A stretch of DNA of 22,274 bases from a virus: positions 1 to 22,274 of IMG/VR virus record IMGVR_UViG_3300042905_002828. One strand, written 5' to 3'. A program made the translations under genes and the position numbers. This document shows positions 14,130 to 22,169 of this stretch, one piece after another (within the stretch, counting starts at the first letter, position 1; each line of letters opens with the position of its first letter). Under the pieces are notes generated by a model, which saw only the letters and a program-made list of their open reading frames with translations, had not been told where the DNA came from and made no database searches.

Positions 14130-15703
14130 AACCTTTTTACGAAAGAAACGATTATCTTTTAAATCATAAAATAAATGTATTTTATGAGAATATTGTTTCA
14201 ATGACTGATAAAGAGTTTGAAACATGGGTTTCTGATATGCGTAAAGTTGTAATGGAAGCATGGAACACCCACAATTGTCCGCCAAGAACAGGTAAAAACG
14301 AACAAGACATTATTAATGAGTTTAATAAACTAACCGGATATCCTGTTAGTACATTTGAATTTGTTGATGAACTTACAGGAAATAAAGATGTAATAATAAA
14401 CAAATCTAGACTTGGTGCAGAAGTGGATCAATGGTTTCCAAATATGTACAAGACTAGAATAAACTATAGTGAAAACGATGTGGGTTATTCTATTTACGAT
14501 TTGTTTGCAAATGATAAATTTTTACCTAAAATGATAAAGGGTGCTCGTCGTCATATTAGACGAGATTCTTTATATACATTTGCATGTTCGGCAATTAAAA
14601 ATGATACAAAGTATGCTATCGTATCTGTATCTACAGGCAATGAGTGGTTAACTGCTTATTTTGGCAATCCATCAATATTTAAAGATCACGATTTTATTTT
14701 AGATCAGCATGATGATGAAGATGGATTAAATACTGGTTATTATCAGATTGAACAGTCTAAAATACTTTCTTTAACTAAAGATGATTTTTTGAAATGGAAA
14801 CCCAAATTATCTTATAGACACTATTCAACTTTTGATTCGGAAAATTTAAGTGATGATAAAATATTCAGAATTCGTGTTTATGAAAAAGGACATAAAGTTT
14901 TTCCAAAATGCTTTCCCAGTTTCAGAATAGGATACATACAACCGGCAGTAAATTTTCCACCACTAACAGCGAGATATCTTTATGAAAAATACACGGAATC
15001 GTTTATGGACCAAGATAGAATTGTCATCTATGATCCTTCTTCTGGCTGGGGTGGACGCATACTTGGTGCGATGTCTGTCTCGGATTCTAGAAATATTTTA
15101 TATGTCGGAACTGATCCTAATGTGGATAATTTCGATAATTCTCTTGTCGGTGGCAGCAAGTATTCTAGTATTGCTGATTTTTATAATACGAGAACTTATA
15201 GAGGAAATTCTTTCTTCTCCAAAACTCACGAATACGAAATTTTTTCGTCGGGGTCAGAGGTAATTCACAAAGATAAAAAATTTAAGAAATATAAAGGTAA
15301 AGTAGATTTAGTATTTACTTCTCCTCCATATTTTAATAGAGAAGCATATTCAGATGATTCTAATCAATCATACAAGAAATTTAGTAATTATGATTCTTGG
15401 GTAAAAGGATTTTTACGCCCAACTCTCGAAACTTGTGTTGAATATCTCAAAAACAATAGATATCTTTTGTGGAATATTGCCGATATTCAGGTGTCGGGGG
15501 AATATCTACCTTTAGAAAAAGACTCAAGAGATATTTTAGAATCTTTGGGAATGAAATATATCGAAACATTAAAAATGGCAATGGAAGGAATGCCCGGGCA
15601 AAACAGACTAGATGAAAACGGAAAACCAAAATGTAAAAACTTTTGTAAAGTAAATGGAAATTATTTGAAATACGAACCAGTTTTTGTATACTATAAGCCA
15701 TGA
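14126..15703 (+). CDS. DNA methyltransferase-like protein (SPPY motif) with large N-terminal domain
   Basis: The start at ATG 14126 overlaps the PLP-gene stop (ATGA); an in-frame ATG at 14069 lies inside that gene and is less likely. The 525-residue product has an uncharacterised N-terminal ~270 residues. This is followed by FPPLTARYLYEKY, the AdoMet-binding motif YDPSSGWGGR (302-311) with GTDPN (328-332), and the catalytic motif TSPPYF (398-403). SPPY is typical of amino-group (N4-cytosine or N6-adenine) DNA methyltransferases. LLWNIADI follows as a later strand. No restriction partner is nearby. Probable roles are self-modification against host restriction or a modification step together with the PLP enzyme. 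The target is unknown. Confidence 0.85.
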   Translation: MKPFYERNDYLLNHKINVFYENIVSMTDKEFETWVSDMRKVVMEAWNTHNCPPRTGKNEQDIINEFNKLTGYPVSTFEFVDELTGNKDVIINKSRLGAEVDQWFPNMYKTRINYSENDVGYSIYDLFANDKFLPKMIKGARRHIRRDSLYTFACSAIKNDTKYAIVSVSTGNEWLTAYFGNPSIFKDHDFILDQHDDEDGLNTGYYQIEQSKILSLTKDDFLKWKPKLSYRHYSTFDSENLSDDKIFRIRVYEKGHKVFPKCFPSFRIGYIQPAVNFPPLTARYLYEKYTESFMDQDRIVIYDPSSGWGGRILGAMSVSDSRNILYVGTDPNVDNFDNSLVGGSKYSSIADFYNTRTYRGNSFFSKTHEYEIFSSGSEVIHKDKKFKKYKGKVDLVFTSPPYFNREAYSDDSNQSYKKFSNYDSWVKGFLRPTLETCVEYLKNNRYLLWNIADIQVSGEYLPLEKDSRDILESLGMKYIETLKMAMEGMPGQNRLDENGKPKCKNFCKVNGNYLKYEPVFVYYKP

Positions 15704-16818
15704 AATCTGAAACAGAAGAGATTTTTTACGGTAAGCAACCAAATTGGAAGCATTGGAAACCGGAAGATTTTAAAGACGAAGAAAAAGTTTTTTGGTCTAT
15801 TGCTTTTGCCTTAAATTGGTATAATGTAAAATATACAGATAGAGATTACAAGAAAAGCGTAATCGACTATATGGAAAAATTTAAAGTTAAAGGCAAGGAA
15901 TTGGTTGTAAAGGTTCCTGTTGATAACTTTACATTTAGACTTATTGGTGGTAAGTGTCAAGCGGCTTTAGCACATTGTATTCTTCCCGATAAAGCAAACG
16001 ATGCTATTAAAAATGGCATCTCTGATCTTATTCGTATAGGTTCTTCTATTAAAGATACAGAAATTCCGATGATATCGGTTCGTGAAAGAGTCATGGAACA
16101 GGCAATGGATTTGTCTGCCGTAATAGAGGGAGAGGTTGACAAATATCAACTCTATGTTAGGGGAAAATATTCAAATTATAAACAATTTGATGTTGAATCT
16201 TGGTTGGCAGAAAACGAACCAAGTGCCATGCACTGTGAATTTATGTTACAGATATTTGAAAGATCTTTGAATGAGTATAAATTAGTTTTAGCAGGCACAG
16301 ATCCACAATTAAAAGAAGCATATTCACATTTTACAAAAAAACAACTTCAAAAGGTTCATGATTTTTATAAAAACATTTGTGAATTTTTGAAAGTTCGAAT
16401 TATTATTGCCAAAAGTAATAGAAAACCAAGAAAACCAAGAAAAAAGAAACCAGAAAAGGTTGTTAAGAAATTAAAGTATCTTGCAAAGGATACAAATAGT
16501 GGTATTGAATCTATTATGCCAGAAAGCATAGTTGGTTGTATGACTTTGATTACATTTAATGTAAAAAACAAAAAAGCAACTATATTTAAGGCAGATGAAA
16601 ATAGTTCAGGTATTTCAGTTAAAGGCACAACACTAATAGGATTTTCTGAAAAAGATTCAGTAGAAAAAACTATTAAAAAGCCTGTAGAATTTATGACAAA
16701 AGCCAAAAATGAAGGTATTAGAAGTATAAATAACTATTGGAAGAGTGTTAAGACTAAAGAAAATACACCTAACGGTAGAATCAATGCAAACATTTTGATT
16801 TTGCGAGCCTTTAAATGA
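15700..16818 (+). CDS. T4-like phage protein with basic linker, function unknown
   Basis: This 372-residue protein resembles a hypothetical protein I recall from T4-like marine phages, but I cannot name its function. The N-terminal half is helical (KPEDFKDEEKVFWSIAFALN, then a region around 75-235). Residues 239-258 form a very basic linker (RKPRKPRKKKPEKVVKK). The C-terminal ~115 residues form a compact beta-rich domain with GIESIMPESIVGCMTLITFN, ISVKGTTLIGFSE and NGRINANILILRAF. The basic linker suggests nucleic-acid binding. It overlaps the methyltransferase stop by ATGA and the next gene by ATGA, so it is co-translated with them. A link to DNA modification is positional only. Confidence 0.85.
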   Translation: MKSETEEIFYGKQPNWKHWKPEDFKDEEKVFWSIAFALNWYNVKYTDRDYKKSVIDYMEKFKVKGKELVVKVPVDNFTFRLIGGKCQAALAHCILPDKANDAIKNGISDLIRIGSSIKDTEIPMISVRERVMEQAMDLSAVIEGEVDKYQLYVRGKYSNYKQFDVESWLAENEPSAMHCEFMLQIFERSLNEYKLVLAGTDPQLKEAYSHFTKKQLQKVHDFYKNICEFLKVRIIIAKSNRKPRKPRKKKPEKVVKKLKYLAKDTNSGIESIMPESIVGCMTLITFNVKNKKATIFKADENSSGISVKGTTLIGFSEKDSVEKTIKKPVEFMTKAKNEGIRSINNYWKSVKTKENTPNGRINANILILRAFK

Positions 16819-17132
16819 CAACAACAGGACAACTTAACTTTTTAGGAATATACAAAAAGTATAATTCAAATGGTTCTTTGTTTATTTACTATGTTGGAGA
16901 TGTTGTAGAATTTGAAGGCAAAAGATATGTGGCAACAAGAACCATAACTGGTGTTTCTCCTTTTGCGCTAAACAGTGGTTGGGTTGAATTGAGTGGTCAG
17001 AGTGGTTTTTTTATACAGGAAGTTACACCTATAAATTCCACGATAGGAGATCGTTGGTTGAATCCAATAACAGGCGTTCTTTACACAAAAATAAAAGACG
17101 ATCAAAATAATAATCATTGGGTTGAAATATAA
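16815..17132 (+). CDS. Small carbohydrate-binding/tail-fibre-like protein
   Basis: This 105-residue protein has two recognisable patches. IYYVGDVVEFEGKRYVATR (24-42) followed by GWVELSG matches the pattern Y-x-x-G-D-x-V-x-x-x-G-x-x-Y-x-A of small carbohydrate-binding (CBM5/12-like) modules. GDRWLNPITGVLYTKI (78-93) with a closing WVE resembles repeats common in phage tail-fibre and adhesin proteins. No signal peptide or transmembrane segment is seen. It is an unexpected neighbour for replication genes and overlaps the previous gene by ATGA. It may be a fibre accessory or virion-decorating protein. The -35 of the rnh promoter overlaps its last codons. Confidence 0.7.
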   Translation: MTTTGQLNFLGIYKKYNSNGSLFIYYVGDVVEFEGKRYVATRTITGVSPFALNSGWVELSGQSGFFIQEVTPINSTIGDRWLNPITGVLYTKIKDDQNNNHWVEI

Positions 17133-17149
17133 CAAAAAATTGATATACT
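17122..17149 (+). promoter_or_regulatory. Sigma70-like promoter of rnh
   Basis: TTGAAA (17122-17127), a 16-base spacer and TATACT (17144-17149), preceded by TGA (17141-17143), form an extended -10 promoter. The predicted start is 17156, the A of the rnh ATG, and no Shine-Dalgarno is present. It would supply transcription to the rnh-45-44-62-regA block. Confidence 0.65.
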
Positions 17150-17155
17150 AGTATT

Positions 17156-17998
17156 ATGATTCTTTTAGACAATAATCAAATTATACTTGCAAATCTTTTT
17201 CATACAGTAAAAAATAATACTGAGATTCAAGAAGACTTGCTTCGGCATATGGTATTGAATTCGTATAGACTATTACGAAAGCATTTTTCCAAAGAATATG
17301 GTGAATTGGTAATTTGCCAAGACTCTTCTAATTCATGGAGAAAGCAATACTATTCTCATTATAAGGCAAATAGAGCAAAGGCTCATGATAAGTCAGAGTT
17401 TGATTGGGATTTGATTTATCAAATTCTTACTAAAATTCGTGACGAAATTCGTGATACTTTTCCATATAAGAATATGAAGGTTGAAAATTGTGAAGCAGAT
17501 GATATTATTGCAGTGCTTTCACAAACATATCATAATCAGGAAAAAATTCTAATTATTTCAAATGATAAAGATTTTCAACAGTTACAAAGATATCCAAATA
17601 TTTTTCAGTATAGCACATTTAAGAAGAAACTCTTAACATGTGATAATCCTGAATACTTTTTGTTTGAACATGTAGTTCGCGGAGACTCTGGTGATGGAGT
17701 GCCAAATATTTTATCAGATGATGATTGCTTTGTTGATCCTGAAAAGCGTCAAAATAGGTTGACACAAAAAACAATTGATGAAATTGAGCAAATTAAAGAT
17801 ATTTCTGCAACTAAGTATTCTAGAAACTGGGATAGAAATCGAACATTAATTGATTTTCAAATGATACCGGATCATATTCGGTCTAGAATTTTGACAGAAT
17901 ATGAAAAACCTTCGTTGGTAACAGATAGGTCAAAGGTTCTTTCCTATATGATTACTAATCGTCTAAAGAACCTAATAGAAAATATCGAGGAATTTTGA
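17156..17998 (+). CDS. rnh: Phage RNase H (T4 Rnh, FEN-1 family 5' nuclease)
   Basis: This 5'-to-3' exonuclease/flap nuclease removes RNA primers during lagging-strand synthesis. The product is 280 residues (T4: 305), lacking about 15 residues at the N-terminus relative to T4. Metal-binding acidic clusters are present: D5 (MILLDNNQ), D56 (ICQDSS, then WRKQYYSHYKANRAK), E113/D115/D116 (CEADDIIAV), D137/D139 (SNDKDFQQL) and D177/D180 (GDSGDGVPN). The C-terminal NLIENIEEF resembles the T4 end that contacts gp32. The start codon coincides with the predicted transcription start. The stop and next start overlap as TGATG. Confidence 0.95.
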   Translation: MILLDNNQIILANLFHTVKNNTEIQEDLLRHMVLNSYRLLRKHFSKEYGELVICQDSSNSWRKQYYSHYKANRAKAHDKSEFDWDLIYQILTKIRDEIRDTFPYKNMKVENCEADDIIAVLSQTYHNQEKILIISNDKDFQQLQRYPNIFQYSTFKKKLLTCDNPEYFLFEHVVRGDSGDGVPNILSDDDCFVDPEKRQNRLTQKTIDEIEQIKDISATKYSRNWDRNRTLIDFQMIPDHIRSRILTEYEKPSLVTDRSKVLSYMITNRLKNLIENIEEF

Positions 17999-18183
17999 TG
18001 AAAAGAGATTTTCATGAAAAAGAGTTTAGAGATAAAACTCCAAACAAGGACAGAGGCTTCATTGAACGACAAAAAAAGTCAAAGAAGAATAAAATGAAAA
18101 GCGATTTAAAGAATATCGTTGACAATCTTAACTCTGGCAACTATAATGACGATTTTGAAGATGACTGGAATGACAATGACTAA
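17998..18183 (+). CDS. Small charged protein between rnh and gp45, function unknown
   Basis: The ATG at 17998 overlaps the rnh stop (TGATG); a TTG three bases earlier is in frame but unnecessary. The 61-residue product is basic in its first two thirds (RDFHEKEFRDK, then RQKKSKKNKMKSDLK) and strongly acidic at the end (DDFEDDWNDND). Such bipolar small proteins between replication genes recur in T4-like marine phages. Its tight coupling to rnh and overlap with the gp45 start suggest it is expressed with the replisome, but no function can be assigned. Confidence 0.75.
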   Translation: MKRDFHEKEFRDKTPNKDRGFIERQKKSKKNKMKSDLKNIVDNLNSGNYNDDFEDDWNDND

Positions 18184-18874
18184 AACACTAACGAAAAACG
18201 AAATAACACTAAGCAAAACAACTCTTTCCATTTTGAAGAACTTTGCTTCTCTCAATTCAAACATTTTGGTAAAACCCGGAAATACCCTTCGAACAATTAC
18301 ACCGTCTAAAAATGGAATGGCGGAAGCAATTGTAGAGGAAACATTTGATGTTGAATTTGGTATTTGGGATTTGTCTAAGTTTTTGGGTGTTGTCAGTTTA
18401 TTTACAGCGCCAAAATTTGAATTCAAGGAAAAGTCGGTTATTATTCATGGCGGTAATGGTTCTCGTGTTACTTATTTTTACTCAGAACCAAAACTTTTGA
18501 CCGTTCCGACAAAAAATGTAAACATGCCACAAACATCTGTAAATGTAAGTATTACAGAAAAAGTTTTTGTGGAGTTACAAAAAGCATCAGCAGTTCTTCA
18601 ACTTCCCGATCTTTCTTTTGTTAGCGAAGACGATAATGTAGTTGCTGTTGTTTCTGATTTACTAGATCCAACAACAAACAATTATAAAGTTATTGTTGGA
18701 AAGAATGATTCAGATGCTTCATTTAGTCTAAACTTTAAGATGGAAAATATCAAAATTCTTCCTGGCGACTATACTGTTGAATTTTCCAAGAACATTGTCG
18801 GTCAGTTTACACACGACACATTGGATATTAAGTATTGGTTTGCTATGGAGAGTAATTCCAAATATAGTGAGTAA
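18176..18874 (+). CDS. gp45: Sliding clamp gp45
   Basis: This is the trimeric processivity clamp for the T4-type replicase and the mobile activator of late transcription with gp55. The frame is open further upstream (to an ATG at 18119), but those residues read through the end of the preceding gene and have no family resemblance. MTKTLTKNEITLSKTTLSIL at 18176 fits the T4 N-terminus; ATG 18170 is an alternative two codons earlier. This gives 232 residues (T4: 228). Landmarks are LKNFASLNSNILVKPG, FDVEFGIWDLSKFLGVVSLF, the middle VSITEKVFVELQKASAVLQLP segment, and the C-terminal ILPGDYTVEFSKN...HDTLDIKYWFAME. It overlaps the previous gene by a few bases and is followed two bases later by gp44. 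Confidence 0.95.
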   Translation: MTKTLTKNEITLSKTTLSILKNFASLNSNILVKPGNTLRTITPSKNGMAEAIVEETFDVEFGIWDLSKFLGVVSLFTAPKFEFKEKSVIIHGGNGSRVTYFYSEPKLLTVPTKNVNMPQTSVNVSITEKVFVELQKASAVLQLPDLSFVSEDDNVVAVVSDLLDPTTNNYKVIVGKNDSDASFSLNFKMENIKILPGDYTVEFSKNIVGQFTHDTLDIKYWFAMESNSKYSE

Positions 18875-18876
18875 TT

Positions 18877-19827
18877 ATGATTATTAAAGAGAATGAATTT
18901 TTGTGGGTTGAGAAATATCGACCCCAAACAATTAAAGATTGTATTCTCCCCGTGTCCTTGAAAAACACTTTCGAGGACATGGTTACAAAAGGAGAACCAC
19001 AAAATTTGCTATTGTCTGGCACAGCAGGAACCGGAAAGACAACGGTTGCAAAAGCTTTGTGCAAGGATATCGGTGTAGATCATATTTTGATCAATTGTTC
19101 AGAAAATGGTAATATCGACACACTACGAACAGATATTAGACAATTTGCAAGCACTATTTCTTTGACTGATGCAAAGAAAACTGTAATTCTAGATGAGTTT
19201 GATTATAGTAACGCACAAAGTATTCAACCTGCTCTCAGAGGAGCAATTGAAGAGTTTTCAAATAATTGCAGATTTATAATCACTTGCAATTATAAAAGTA
19301 GAATTATTGAACCCATTCATTCTCGTTGCACCTGTATTGATTTTAGTATTACAGGCAAAGAAAAGGAAGAAATTGCTATAGAAATGTGGAAGCGATGCAA
19401 GCAAATTCTTCAAAACGAAAATGTAAAATTCAATGAAAGTGTTTTGGCACTAGTAATTAAAAAGTTTTTTCCTGATTTTCGTAGAATTCTAAATGAACTT
19501 CAAAGATATTCTGTTTCAGGTGTCATTGATGAGGGTATTTTATCCAAATCTTTTAGAGAGATGGAAATAGATGAACTAATTGCATCCATGAAACAGAAAA
19601 ACTTTTTGGGAGTTCGTAAATGGATCGTTTCGAATAAAGATGTCCCTAGTACAGAACTTTTCCGTAAAATATATGACAATATAAGCACAGTATTGGTTCC
19701 GAGTAGTGTTCCTGAAGCAATACTTGTTTTAGCAGAATACCAATATAAGTCAGGATTTGTCGCAGATCAGGAAATCAATACTTCCGCGTGTATGGTTGAA
19801 CTGATGATGCGATGTGAGTTTACATAA
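18877..19827 (+). CDS. gp44: Clamp loader ATPase subunit gp44
   Basis: This is the AAA+ large subunit of the clamp loader; four copies with one gp62 open and load gp45. It has 316 residues (T4: 319). N-terminal LWVEKYRPQTIKDCILP is the conserved RFC-box start. Walker A is GTAGTGKT (48-55) and Walker B is LDEFD (105-109). Sensor 1 is TCN (136-138) and the arginine-finger SRC motif is at 149-151. The C-terminal collar domain follows. It begins two bases after the gp45 stop and ends two bases before gp62. Confidence 0.96.
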   Translation: MIIKENEFLWVEKYRPQTIKDCILPVSLKNTFEDMVTKGEPQNLLLSGTAGTGKTTVAKALCKDIGVDHILINCSENGNIDTLRTDIRQFASTISLTDAKKTVILDEFDYSNAQSIQPALRGAIEEFSNNCRFIITCNYKSRIIEPIHSRCTCIDFSITGKEKEEIAIEMWKRCKQILQNENVKFNESVLALVIKKFFPDFRRILNELQRYSVSGVIDEGILSKSFREMEIDELIASMKQKNFLGVRKWIVSNKDVPSTELFRKIYDNISTVLVPSSVPEAILVLAEYQYKSGFVADQEINTSACMVELMMRCEFT

Positions 19828-19829
19828 TT

Positions 19830-20222
19830 ATGGAACTTGGTGATTTCTTAAATTCTATTAATCTTAATAAAAAAGATTTGATGAAAGAAGATCCAAACTG
19901 TGAAAAACAGTATCTTCCTTTTATTGTAAATAAGTCTCTTTCTTATTTTATTGATTCTTTGTTTTATTCAAATAAAATGAATGAGTTGCATTTTTTGGAT
20001 AAAAAGATGCAATATGATTACTTGAGACACAAGTTAGTAAAAAAGAAAAGATTTAGTAAGTGGTTTAAACCTGATGAATTAGAATCATTGGAGTATATTA
20101 AAGAATACTATGGTTATTCTACACAAAAAGCTAAAGAGATTATGTGTGTCTTGACACCGGATCAGATATTAGAAATTAAGGCAAAACTGAATAAAGGCGG
20201 CGCAAAAAACCAAAAAACATAA
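19830..20222 (+). CDS. gp62: Clamp loader small subunit gp62
   Basis: This non-ATPase subunit of the gp44/62 clamp loader is identified by position and by LPFIVNKSLSYFIDSLFYSN (residues ~30-49), the MNELHFLDKKMQYDYLRH motif and KRFSKWFKPDELE. At 130 residues it is shorter than T4 gp62 (187), as in other compact T4-like genomes. The C-terminus (ILEIKAKLNKGGAKNQKT) is basic. The stop overlaps a late-promoter-like CATAAATA. Confidence 0.9.
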   Translation: MELGDFLNSINLNKKDLMKEDPNCEKQYLPFIVNKSLSYFIDSLFYSNKMNELHFLDKKMQYDYLRHKLVKKKRFSKWFKPDELESLEYIKEYYGYSTQKAKEIMCVLTPDQILEIKAKLNKGGAKNQKT

Positions 20223-20243
20223 ATATTATCGTTCAATATGGGG
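20218..20243 (+). promoter_or_regulatory. Possible late-type promoter and RBS before regA
   Basis: CATAAATA (20218-20225) matches TATAAATA at 7 of 8 positions and overlaps the gp62 stop. GGGGA at 20239-20243 gives an RBS before the ATG at 20251. RegA is usually early or middle, so this match may be fortuitous. Confidence 0.3.
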
Positions 20244-20250
20244 ATTTAAA

Positions 20251-20646
20251 ATGAATGATGATATTTTTTCTGGATTGGGTGTAGAGATAACATTAAAAAC
20301 AAAAGAAAACTTCTTAAAAGTAAAAGAAACTTTGACACGATTAGGCGTGTCTTCGAAGAAGGATAAAAAACTTTATCAATCTTGTCACATTCTTCACAAA
20401 AGGGGAAGATATGCTATTATGCATTTTAAAGAAATGTTTATATTAGACGGATTGGAAAGTGACATAACTTTAGAAGACATACAAAGAAGAAATACAATAG
20501 TAAATCTTTTGGAAGATTGGGATCTTTTGGAAGTTGTAGATCCAAAAAAATCAGAAGACGAATTAAGTTTGGCAAGAATAAAAATACTTTCCCACAAAGA
20601 AAAAAACGAGTGGACACTTGTACCTAAATATCATATAGGTAAATGA
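20251..20646 (+). CDS. regA: Translational repressor RegA
   Basis: RegA binds the start region of many phage mRNAs and blocks translation. The 131-residue product carries the full family core: VEITLKTKENFLKVKETLTR, LYQSCHILHKRGRYAIMHFK (lines the RNA-binding face), VNLLEDWDLLEVV and WTLVPKYHIGK at the end. It has a nine-residue N-terminal extension (MNDDIFSGL) relative to T4, preceded by GGGGA. The order 45-44-62-regA is that of T4. In T4 the DNA polymerase gene 43 follows; here sugar genes follow instead. Confidence 0.96.
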   Translation: MNDDIFSGLGVEITLKTKENFLKVKETLTRLGVSSKKDKKLYQSCHILHKRGRYAIMHFKEMFILDGLESDITLEDIQRRNTIVNLLEDWDLLEVVDPKKSEDELSLARIKILSHKEKNEWTLVPKYHIGK

Positions 20647-20667
20647 CATTTATGGAGACTTTTTATT

Positions 20668-21510
20668 ATGGAAAAAATGCAAGCAATTGGGGAACCGTTT
20701 CCGGTTCAGTATTCATCCTGCTCAGATAAAAAACCAAAATACTTTGAATGGACTAACGAACATTGTCCCATTAAAGTGTTTATGGATCAAGCAATAGCAC
20801 CGGGAATGAATTATACAAAGAAACCCGGAGATGCTAAAAAAGTAGCATGGATTTGTGAGTCACGCGCAATATTTCATTCATGGGCTTTTCCTAGAGATTT
20901 ATGGGAAAAGCACTTAGATAAAATAGTCGATTCATATGATGAAATATATGTTTCAGATAAGCATTGGTGTCAGTTTTCCCCAAAAATAAAATTTTGTTTT
21001 GCGGGAAGCAATGCTGCGTGGGTCAAAGAACCTAAAATATACGAAAAAACTAAACTAACATCAATGATTGCTTCTGCAAAGGTGATTACACATGGTCATC
21101 AAATTAGACACTCTATTGCAAACAAATTTAAAGATAAAATAGATGTCTATGGAGGTGCCGCTGGTTCTAAAAGATTTGGTGGAGGAACCTGGCCAGATAA
21201 ATCTGAAGCAATGAATGATTATATGTTTTCTATAGTTATAGAGAACGATAGTTATTCGACATATTTCACAGAAAAAATTACAGACTGTTTTGCAACGGGA
21301 ACGATACCAATTTACTGGGGTGCTCCTGAAATCGGAGACTACTTCAACATGGATGGAATAATTTTGTATACGCCAGATTTTGACATTTCAATGTTGACAC
21401 CTGAACTTTATAAAAGTAAAATGAGTGCTGTTTTGGATAATCTTGAGCGAGTTAAATCTATGGACATGGCTGATGATTTTTTATATAAATTAATTAACAA
21501 TGAAAACTGA
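20668..21510 (+). CDS. GT10 family glycosyltransferase (alpha-1,3-fucosyltransferase-like)
   Basis: This 280-residue protein has the C-terminal donor-binding signature of family 10 fucosyltransferases: FSIVIEND (187-194), YFTEKITDCFATGTIPIYWG (199-218) and the following APEIGDYF. The N-terminal half is a GT-B-like domain with VAWICESR (59-66) and YDEIYVSDK. There is no membrane anchor, as in bacterial and phage members. GGAG at 20654-20657 is the RBS. Transfer of fucose or a related deoxyhexose from a GDP-sugar is the family reaction; the acceptor (host lipopolysaccharide, virion glycan or DNA) is unknown. It overlaps the next gene by 11 bases. Confidence 0.9.
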   Translation: MEKMQAIGEPFPVQYSSCSDKKPKYFEWTNEHCPIKVFMDQAIAPGMNYTKKPGDAKKVAWICESRAIFHSWAFPRDLWEKHLDKIVDSYDEIYVSDKHWCQFSPKIKFCFAGSNAAWVKEPKIYEKTKLTSMIASAKVITHGHQIRHSIANKFKDKIDVYGGAAGSKRFGGGTWPDKSEAMNDYMFSIVIENDSYSTYFTEKITDCFATGTIPIYWGAPEIGDYFNMDGIILYTPDFDISMLTPELYKSKMSAVLDNLERVKSMDMADDFLYKLINNEN

Positions 21511-22168
21511 AATTATATCATTTTTTTCTGACATAGACGGGACTAGTTATTATAGTGACCATGCGTTTAGACTTAGAGAAGAATGTTTCAAACATAATGT
21601 TCCATATGATTTTAGACACATGGAATCTACGGGAGACTATAGATTAAATTGTCTAAGAAAACCTCAATTTATTTTATCTCTTTTAGAAGAAAAGAAAAAA
21701 CCTTTAGTATGGATGGACATTGACAGTATTATTCATAAGGAATTATTGGCTTTTGATCACTTATCAGAAAATAATGCAGATATAGGATTTGCTTATCCTA
21801 TAACGAAACCGGATCAAATTAATATGTCAAGTCCTAAAGCATCTCCAATTTTTTGCAATTATAACGAAAAAGTTATCAAATTTTTACAAACATGGATTGC
21901 TAATTGTGAAGAAAGTTTGAAAAACGGTGAACATTTTTTCGATCATGAAATTTTATTAATGCGAGTTTTACCAAAAGTTAAAGAAATAAAAATTGGTATA
22001 TTGCCAATTAATTATTGTGTTTGGCCAAATAAATGTCCAAAAGGTATAGATCCGTATATAACAATGGGAATTGCAGATGGAAAATCAAAAGAAAAGAATT
22101 TGAGAGAATTGGCAAAAGTATTAAATATGAGCGAACATCATATTTTATTCAATTTAAATAAGGTATAA
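21500..22168 (+). CDS. GT-A-type nucleotide-sugar transferase-like protein
   Basis: This 222-residue protein has features of small GT-A nucleotide-diphospho-sugar transferases: CLRKPQFILSLLEEKKKPL followed by VWMDIDSII with a D-I-D metal/donor motif (73-75), ADIGFAYPI and an N-x-C-V-W-P segment near the end. The ATG at 21500 lies inside the end of the GT10 gene, so the two are translationally coupled and probably act on the same glycan. No signal peptide or membrane segment is visible. Sugar donor and acceptor are not predictable. Confidence 0.75.
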   Translation: MKTEIISFFSDIDGTSYYSDHAFRLREECFKHNVPYDFRHMESTGDYRLNCLRKPQFILSLLEEKKKPLVWMDIDSIIHKELLAFDHLSENNADIGFAYPITKPDQINMSSPKASPIFCNYNEKVIKFLQTWIANCEESLKNGEHFFDHEILLMRVLPKVKEIKIGILPINYCVWPNKCPKGIDPYITMGIADGKSKEKNLRELAKVLNMSEHHILFNLNKV

Positions 22169-22169
22169 T

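Noticed and set aside
18119-18175. Upstream extension of gp45 (MTILTLATIM...)
   Set aside because: It reads the acidic codons of the preceding gene out of frame and has no resemblance to clamp N-termini.
22164-22169. TATAAT just before the DUF6165-like gene
   Set aside because: Its transcription start would fall inside the coding region, and it arises from the stop codon and AT-rich context with no -35 or TG extension.
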